From: Peromyscus leucopus
Lineage: Eukaryota; Chordata; Mammalia; Rodentia; Cricetidae
Assembly (NCBI RefSeq): GCF_004664715.2
Contig: NC_051069.1
Span: forward strand, 8,633,501 to 8,697,500
Length of the DNA stretch: 64,000 bases
Direction: 5' to 3'
The notes beneath the pieces were generated by a model. That model did no database searches and was not told where the DNA came from. It was given only the letters and a program-made list of their open reading frames with translations. Of the stretch, positions 61,501 to 64,000 are shown piece by piece. A program made the position numbers and the translations under genes. Positions within the stretch are counted from its first letter, which is position 1; every line of letters begins with the position of its first letter.

Positions 61501-63732
61501 TGAGTCCACGGGTATTGCTTGGGCCTAGGTTTTCCAGCTCCGTAGTACAGTGCTTGTCTAGCAAGCACAGGGTCCCGGGTTCAGTACCCAGCAATGTACA
61601 TACATACATACACAAGGATTTTTCTGACTTTTTTTTTTGAGTTGATCTTGTATCCTGCCACTTTACTGAAGGAGTGTTATCAGCTGCAGGAGTTCCTTGG
61701 TAGAGTTTTTGGGGTCACTTATGTATACTATCATATCATCTGCAAATAGTGAAAGTTTGACTTCTTCCTTTATAATTTGTATCCCCTTGATCTCCTTTTG
61801 TTGTCTTATTGCTCTAGCTAGAACTTCTAGTACTATATTGAATTAATATGGGGAGAGTGGACAGCCTTGTCTTGTTCCTGAATTTAGTGGAATCGCTTTG
61901 AGTTTCTCTCCGTTTAATTTGATGGTGGGATTTTTTCTTTTTGATTATTTTTTCCTTATGCCAAATGTTGTGTAAAACATTAGGACCACCCTCTTCACTT
62001 ACTACAGGCAGCATGACCTCCCAGCCAATGCTGCTTATGTGTGTATGTGGGTGGGGAGGGGGTGGGAAGAGGCTGGAGGGACAGAAATCAACGGCAGGTG
62101 TCTTCCTTAATCACTCTCCACCTTATTTTTGAGACTGGAGCTCATGGATGTGACTGTGCTAGGCTGGGTGGCAGTCTTCACCAAGAGCCAGGATTACCGG
62201 CACATGCTACCCATCACGCCCAGCTCTTTACGTGGGTGCTGGGGATGGTCCTCGAGCGAGCCCTCGTGCTGGCTCGGCAGGTGTTATCGACGGAGCCATC
62301 CCTCTAGCCCTGTGGATGTTATGAAACCTCCTCATGAACAGGATCCTGTATCTTATAAAGTGACGTTCATTCCTGTCACCCTTCCTCCTCTGCCTCGCGG
62401 GGACACAGCGCCGCCTAGAGGACACAGTGTTCAAGACCCGGTCTTGGAAGCACAGACCAGTCCCCTTCTCACTGATTCTTTCGGCATTTGACCTTGAACT
62501 TCTCAGCCTCCAGAACTGAGACAGACTTCTGATGCTTTTAACTTCACCAGTCTGGCATTCTGCCGCAGAAGCACAAGTAAGCCAAGACAGTCATTCCTCG
62601 CATCTTCCTATCGAGAGCCAGACCCCAGGCGCTGCCCCCTTTCTCGGTCATTTTAGGTTCTCACACCAGGCTCCCCCTGGCGAACCCAGCTCCTCTAAGC
62701 CTGCCTGGCCCTCACCTGCGGCAGATCCCAGTGGTGCAAGGTCACAATGGGGGTGATGTTGCTCTTCATCAGGGCGTCGATGAAATCACTGTAGAATTGG
62801 ATCCCTCTGTTGTTCACCTGTTCAGCTGAAAGTGAAACAGAACTTGGCCTTTCCTACCGCATTCTCGGGTCCCATGGCCTGCTGCAGGCTGACGCACCCG
62901 GAGCCCACGATGTCCTGAGCCACAGACGAATGCTCTTGGTATGCCTGGAGTCCGGTTACCTGCTGAACCCATGCTCCTGGCCTGGCCACCCTCACTGGAC
63001 ATTGATCCCTGCAGAGCCTAGGGAGGGACTATTGTAACTCACCTCTGACACCCGTGGGCAGGATCCGTGGCCAAGACAGGGAGAATCGGTAGTGACTGAC
63101 ATGTAGCTCCTTCACCAGGGCAATGTCCTCCTGGGAAGACAGGGTGGGGACGCAGGGGAAGACAAGTCTTGGGGGCCTAGAGAATCATACCTATCTGTAG
63201 CTCCAAGCGGTGTCCTCTATAAGGGCTATACTACGAATTCCCTCTCCATTCTGGCAATGTGCTCACAGACGAAAGGTTGGGGGAACTTGAGAAGTCCTTG
63301 CAGGATTCCCATAAACTTGAATGAGAAAAGGGTTTCTGAAGGCGAGCTGCCCCGTGCCCTCCTGAAGGCTCCGGGGCCAAGTCGCCGGCCCTTCCGCGCC
63401 TGGTTGCTTGGACTGAGTAAGGTACTGACGCATCTCGTTTTCCTCCTTCCTACCTCCTGGCTCTCACAGCCCTAGCCATCTCTGCCCCGCCCTCTTTGGC
63501 TGGGGACAGGGTGATTAGCGAGATGTCCCCACCTCTCAGGCAGGATGGGCCACCGCCCCCTCACTCACCTGAACTTGATAGTAGCTGTCGCAGGCTGCGT
63601 CGGCTGTGTCGTCCCCCAGGACCTGCCCCTTCCCGCCATGCGTGAAGGCATCCCAGATGCTGGGCCCTTTCCCGTCCTGGTCCCACGCACCTTCAGTCTG
63701 GTAAGCAGAACTGCCCACGCCCCAGGAGAAAC
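39922..63732 (-). CDS. LCTL: Lactase-like protein (klotho gamma), 5' end beyond window
   Basis: LCTL is a type I membrane protein with one glycoside hydrolase family 1 domain, related to klotho and lactase and reported in lens and kidney. Exons found: 63569-63732, 63043-63130, 62716-62825, 60351-60479, 60163-60258, 54870-54924, 54627-54788, 47098-47372, 45960-46086, 45596-45795, and a terminal exon near 39922-40062. The first ten keep phase and encode 468 residues plus one split codon, matching human residues 41-508 as I recall them. Motifs: [66 protein letters not shown]. The family acid/base NEP motif reads SDP, while the nucleophile motif TENG is kept (Glu at about 46051-46053). The signal-peptide exon (about 40 codons) is not in the window. 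The terminal exon is irregular and described separately. Introns are swollen by transposons, up to 7.3 kb. Confidence 0.92.
40115..40248 (-). mobile_element. B1 inserted just upstream of the LCTL last exon
   Basis: B1 in minus (LCTL-sense) orientation, lacking its 3' third, with a mixed A-rich tail (40115-40140). It is flanked by ACCACTGTGG (40105-40114) and ATCACTGTGG (40249-40258), a 10-bp target duplication with one mismatch. On the LCTL strand the duplicated site contains CCACAG, a potential splice acceptor, so two copies now exist. Confidence 0.85.
40326..41895. mobile_element. LCTL last intron, left part: B1 and L1 fragments
   Basis: B1 (-) 40326-40437; B1 (+) 40721-40832 with (AAAG)n tail; L1 3' fragment (-) about 41230-41600, recognised by TATGAGTGAGTACATACCAT and TTCTAGTTCCATCCATTTGC; B1 (+) 41773-41900. 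Confidence 0.72.
42021..42353 (+). mobile_element. Solo LTR, 333 bp, IAP-like size, GAAGAT duplication
   Basis: Begins TGTGGGAGCCCG and ends CGCCCCACA, with short inverted ends TGTGGGG/CCCCACA. A perfect 6-bp target duplication GAAGAT lies at 42015-42020 and 42354-42359. It has a TATA box CTCTATAAAAA (42171-42180). The length and 6-bp duplication fit class II (IAP/ERVK) LTRs of rodents. No gag-pol remains; it is a recombination product of an old provirus. Confidence 0.88.
42363..43270. mobile_element. LCTL last intron: SINE series with (CA)n
   Basis: B1 fragment (+) 42363-42440; B1 (+) 42450-42595; B2 (+) 42600-42800; B1 (-) 42806-42939; B3 (+) 42958-43100 whose tail is the (CA)n tract 43105-43146; ID-like (+) 43189-43265. 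Confidence 0.75.
43270..45595. other. LCTL last intron, right part
   Basis: B3-like (-) 44300-44460; ID-like (-) 44690-44765; B2 piece (-) 44880-44980. Otherwise there is little that I can name. An open minus-strand frame at 45192-45503 has no recognisable relatives, follows no splice acceptor I would trust, and is not called a gene. Confidence 0.5.
46590..47090. mobile_element. LCTL intron 9: B2 and old B1
   Basis: B2-like (+) from 46590 (GACTATAGAGATGACTCAG) to about 46800, then an old B1 (-) at about 46850-46995. Confidence 0.55.
47475..48990. mobile_element. LCTL intron 8, left part: SINEs
   Basis: B2 (+) 47475-47690; B1 (+) 47716-47840; ID-like (+) 47843-47900 with A-tail; B2 (-) 48015-48215; ID-like (+) 48250-48330; B2 (+) 48787-48990. 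Confidence 0.75.
49236..49401 (+). mobile_element. Young full-length B1
   Basis: Full B1 (GCCGGGCGGTGGTGGCGC start, AGGAAAGGCGCAAAACTACA block, 24-nt A-tail) flanked by AAAACATCATCATG at 49219-49232 and 49402-49415. Nearly identical to the B1 at 53118. A second, older B1 (+) follows at 49416-49555, ending in a G-run. Confidence 0.93.
49786..50660 (+). mobile_element. URR1-type rodent DNA repeat split by an LTR
   Basis: The left part (49786-49826, TAGTTTGAATGAAGTAGTCCC) and the right part (50362-50660, GGCCTTGTTGGAGGAAGTGT, then CACCATATCTGCC, ending AGAAACCCTAACTAAGAC) are two ends of one dispersed rodent repeat that I match by memory to URR1 (hAT-Charlie-derived). A second copy lies at 57810-58810. 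The LTR 49827-50355 separates the halves. Confidence 0.65.
49827..50355 (+). mobile_element. LTR of a rodent endogenous retrovirus (TGTGGAATATT family)
   Basis: Starts TGTGGAATATTGG and ends ACTACA (TG...CA), about 529 bp. It contains CGAATAAAGAGCTGAATGAC, which supplies the AATAAA, and AGGCAGAGAGAATAAATAGG. The flanks GGCACT and GAAACT may be a diverged 6-bp duplication. Related copies occur at 50683, at 51216-52039 (inverted) and at 55819. The family is common in cricetid genomes; I cannot give a name. Confidence 0.7.
50683..51150 (+). mobile_element. Second LTR copy of the same family, diverged
   Basis: Opens TGTGGAATATTAATTTAAGA like the LTR at 49827 and contains GATTAAATAAAG. It then diverges (50780-51110). 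It is followed by TGGCATTCCATGTTGGGTG, which resembles a decayed lysine-tRNA primer binding site, as expected just inside a provirus. The right limit is approximate. Confidence 0.5.
51337..51536 (-). mobile_element. B2 inserted in the inverted LTR
   Basis: B2 in minus orientation flanked by the 16-bp target duplication TCTAGCCAACTTTCTT (51321-51336 and 51537-51552). An extra B2-like tail (TTTAAAGATTTATTTATTT) at its right end suggests a second, partial insertion or a tail duplication. Confidence 0.85.
51576..51712 (+). mobile_element. B1 inserted in the inverted LTR
   Basis: B1 starting GCCGGGCGGTGGTGGTGC, flanked by the 17-bp target duplication AAATTATTCTGTTTATC (51559-51575 and 51713-51729). 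About 20 bases near its middle are missing. Confidence 0.9.
52170..53040 (-). mobile_element. L1 3' region interrupted by B1, (GT)n and B3
   Basis: Minus-orientation L1 text occurs in three pieces: 52200-52305 (TTCTAGTTCCATCCATTT), 52515-52670 (TTCCTGGCTATGGTGAACAA) and 52880-53010 (GATTTCCATAGTGACTGCAG, CTCCCACCAGCAG). Between them lie B1 (+) 52310-52455 with a (GT)n tract (52467-52509), and a B3-like SINE (-) 52690-52850. Confidence 0.72.
53118..53278 (+). mobile_element. Young full-length B1
   Basis: GCCGGGCGGTGGTGGCGC start, AGGAAAGGCGCAAAACTACA block, A-rich tail. Perfect 17-bp target duplication AAAAAGGGCAGCAGCTC (53099-53115 and 53279-53295). Confidence 0.95.
53480..53840 (+). mobile_element. 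Ancient L1 3' UTR remnant and short tandem repeat
   Basis: 53490-53700 contains CAAATTCATAGAGACAGAAAG and similar text found in 3' ends of old mammalian L1s. It is followed at 53728-53830 by three to four imperfect copies of an AATGTAATTAATGAATATCA-like unit. The open frame through it is an artefact of the AT-rich remnant. Confidence 0.5.
54002..54165 (+). mobile_element. Two adjacent ID elements
   Basis: ID-like SINEs at 54002-54085 (GGGGTTGGGGATTTAGCTCA start, GGTTCAATTC box B, A-tail) and 54090-54165 (AGCTGGGGAAATAGCTCAGT). They derive from tRNA-Ala/BC1, with internal A and B boxes; they are not tRNA genes. B3-like (+) 54185-54350 and a B1-like fragment 54364-54500 follow. Confidence 0.78.
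55560..56275 (-). mobile_element. Old B1 split by a young B1 and an LTR
   Basis: Old B1-like pieces (-) remain at 55560-55611, 55807-55818 and 56216-56275. A young B1 (-) at 55626-55792 has the 14-bp duplication GCTGGCTTTGAACT (55612-55625 and 55793-55806). An LTR at 55819-56215 lies to its right. Confidence 0.82.
55819..56215 (+). mobile_element. LTR, same family as 49827, in old B1
   Basis: Opens TGTTGCAGGATATTTG and contains TTTAATAAAGAGCTAACTGG and AGAATAGGCAGG. CCTCCT at 55813-55818 and 56216-56221 is a probable 6-bp target duplication. About 397 bp, no internal sequence. Confidence 0.72.
56425..56600. repeat. (TG)n-rich stretch
   Basis: Repeated TG/CATG/TGCA dinucleotide-rich sequence with short (TG)n runs at 56429-56447 and 56524-56545, probably a degraded B3 or microsatellite region. 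Confidence 0.7.
56807..57840 (+). mobile_element. Rodent DNA-type repeat split by an L1 tail
   Basis: Left part 56807-57000 (GGTTTTGTGCCAACTTGACA, GGGCATTTTCTTAATTCGTG, GGGTTCTCTAAGAAAG). Right part 57610-57840 (GCAAGCTGAGCAAGCCC, CATCAGCTCCTGCCTCCAGG, AATAAACCCTTTCTTC). Both match one very common rodent repeat, with the L1 in between. I recall it as a Charlie-related family, but the name is uncertain. Confidence 0.6.
57001..57602 (+). mobile_element. L1 3' end with poly(A), plus orientation
   Basis: Text typical of rodent L1 3' UTR: CAGAGAGGCTTCCTCCAGCA, GGGTCTGTGCTAGGTCCTCT, GACCCCTAACAGTGGGAGTG, then AGGAGGAGTGGATCTGGGGA and a long A-tail at 57586-57602. It is 5'-truncated, with no ORF2 remaining. 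Confidence 0.82.
57810..58810 (+). mobile_element. URR1-type repeat split by an L1 tail and a B1
   Basis: Three pieces: 57810-58162 (GGCCTTGTTGGAGGAAGTGT, CTCCAGCACCGGACCTGC), then 58765-58810 (GCCACGGTCATCACAGCATT, CAACTAAGAC). Between them are an L1 tail (58163-58576) and a B1 (+, 58592-58764). The same repeat is present at 49786-50660. Confidence 0.68.
58163..58576 (+). mobile_element. Second L1 3' end, plus orientation
   Basis: L1 3' UTR text (GGTTGCCTTGTTTCACCTTG, AGGAGGAGTGGATGGGGAGA) with an A/T-rich end. AGAGCTGTGTG (58152-58162) and AGAGTTGTGTG (58577-58587) form an 11-bp target duplication with one mismatch. B1 (+) follows at 58592. Confidence 0.8.
58815..58835. repeat. Head-to-head telomere-like palindrome
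   Basis: GTTAGGGTTAG followed directly by TAACCCTAAC gives a 21-bp near-perfect inverted repeat of TTAGGG units, at the right end of the URR1 copy, whose own end (CCCTAACTAAG) resembles telomeric sequence. Confidence 0.7.
59085..61590. mobile_element. LCTL introns 4-6: SINE remnants
   Basis: B2 (+) 59085-59300 and a B1 fragment to 59395; ID-like (+) 61520-61610 (TAGTACAGTGCTTGTCTAGC). The stretches 59400-60160 and 60480-61510, apart from the LCTL exons, look unique, with no other gene recognised. Confidence 0.6.
61622..61975 (-). mobile_element. L1 ORF2 fragment
   Basis: Minus-orientation L1 ORF2 text: TTTTTGAGTTGATCTTGTAT, CCACTTTACTGAAGGAGTGT, ATATCATCTGCAAATAGTGA, TAATATGGGGAGAGTGGACA. 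About 350 bp, interrupted by stops, no function expected. Confidence 0.82.
62120..62310 (-). mobile_element. Old B1/B4-like remnant
   Basis: Weak SINE signature (GGCACATGCTACCCATCACG, GTGCTGGGGATGGTCC) in LCTL intron 4, close to the exon at 62716-62825. Confidence 0.45.
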
Positions 63733-64000
63733 CTGCAGAGAGAGGCCCCCACGCCAGGCCCTGGGCCACCCCAGCTTCACCTACACTGGGAACCCCAACC
63801 CTGCTTCCCAGGCTCAGGGCACCCACCCGATGGCCTGCCCCGTCTCCCCGGAATAGGAATATAGGGGGCAAGGAGAGGGAAGATACGGTAATCAAAAACA
63901 TTTTGTGGGGGCTGGAGAGATGCCGCCGCCGTCAAGAGCACCGGCTGCTCTTCCAAAGGACCTGGGTTCAATTCCCCATCCACATGGCAGCTCACAGCTG
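63733..64000. other. LCTL first intron, right window edge
   Basis: Upstream of the exon at 63569-63732 the intron continues to the window end. A B2 in plus orientation begins at 63909 (GGGGCTGGAGAGATGCC) and is cut by the edge. No LCTL first exon or signal peptide is visible here. Confidence 0.75.

Noticed and set aside
61814..62014. 66-codon minus-strand frame
   Set aside because: Part of an L1 ORF2 fragment, not a host gene.

Overview
This is mammalian nuclear DNA, most likely from a cricetid rodent (hamster, vole or deer-mouse group). It has spliced genes with GT-AG introns. It is dense in rodent B1, B2, B3, B4 and ID SINEs, and the B1 copies carry the 3' form common in cricetids (a GGAAAGGCGCAAA-type block). 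Several rodent LTRs and L1 tails are also present. The gene order RPL4 - ZWILCH - LCTL matches human 15q22 and mouse chromosome 9 as I recall them. There is no prokaryotic, phage or CRISPR content.

Layout. (1) About 165-5406, minus strand: RPL4, complete in ten exons (423 aa). Five of its nine introns carry a box C/D snoRNA: three U18 (SNORD18) and two U16 (SNORD16) copies. (2) About 4960-6190: a CpG-rich bidirectional promoter between RPL4 (TOP-type start near 5406) and ZWILCH, with a TCTCGCGAGA palindrome, a GC box and a full CRE. (3) 5920-38513, plus strand: ZWILCH, complete in 18 exons. The assembled frame is exactly 1770 nt including the stop (589 aa), and every junction keeps phase. (4) 38514-39921: convergent 3' ends of ZWILCH and LCTL. 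(5) 39922-63732, minus strand: LCTL (klotho-gamma / lactase-like). Ten internal exons are intact. The signal-peptide exon lies beyond the right edge, and the terminal transmembrane exon is irregular.

The three genes do not form a pathway. RPL4 is a 60S ribosomal protein whose introns also supply rRNA 2'-O-methylation guides. ZWILCH is a subunit of the kinetochore RZZ complex. LCTL is a membrane-anchored family-1 glycosidase-like protein. RPL4 and ZWILCH share a housekeeping promoter.

Most of the remaining sequence is introns filled with layered transposons. Several insertions can be dated relative to each other by target-site duplications: a 333-bp solo LTR with GAAGAT repeats, a 373-bp solo LTR with GCCAGA repeats, and stacks at 49.8-52.0, 55.6-56.3 and 56.8-58.8 kb.

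The observations I rate highest are the LCTL last exon, the second U16 gene in RPL4 intron 5, and the shared promoter architecture. In LCTL the expected splice acceptor reads TG instead of AG, the exon is about 13 codons short, and a B1 has inserted just upstream. I found no novel molecular system. All protein and family comparisons are from memory, with no database search.
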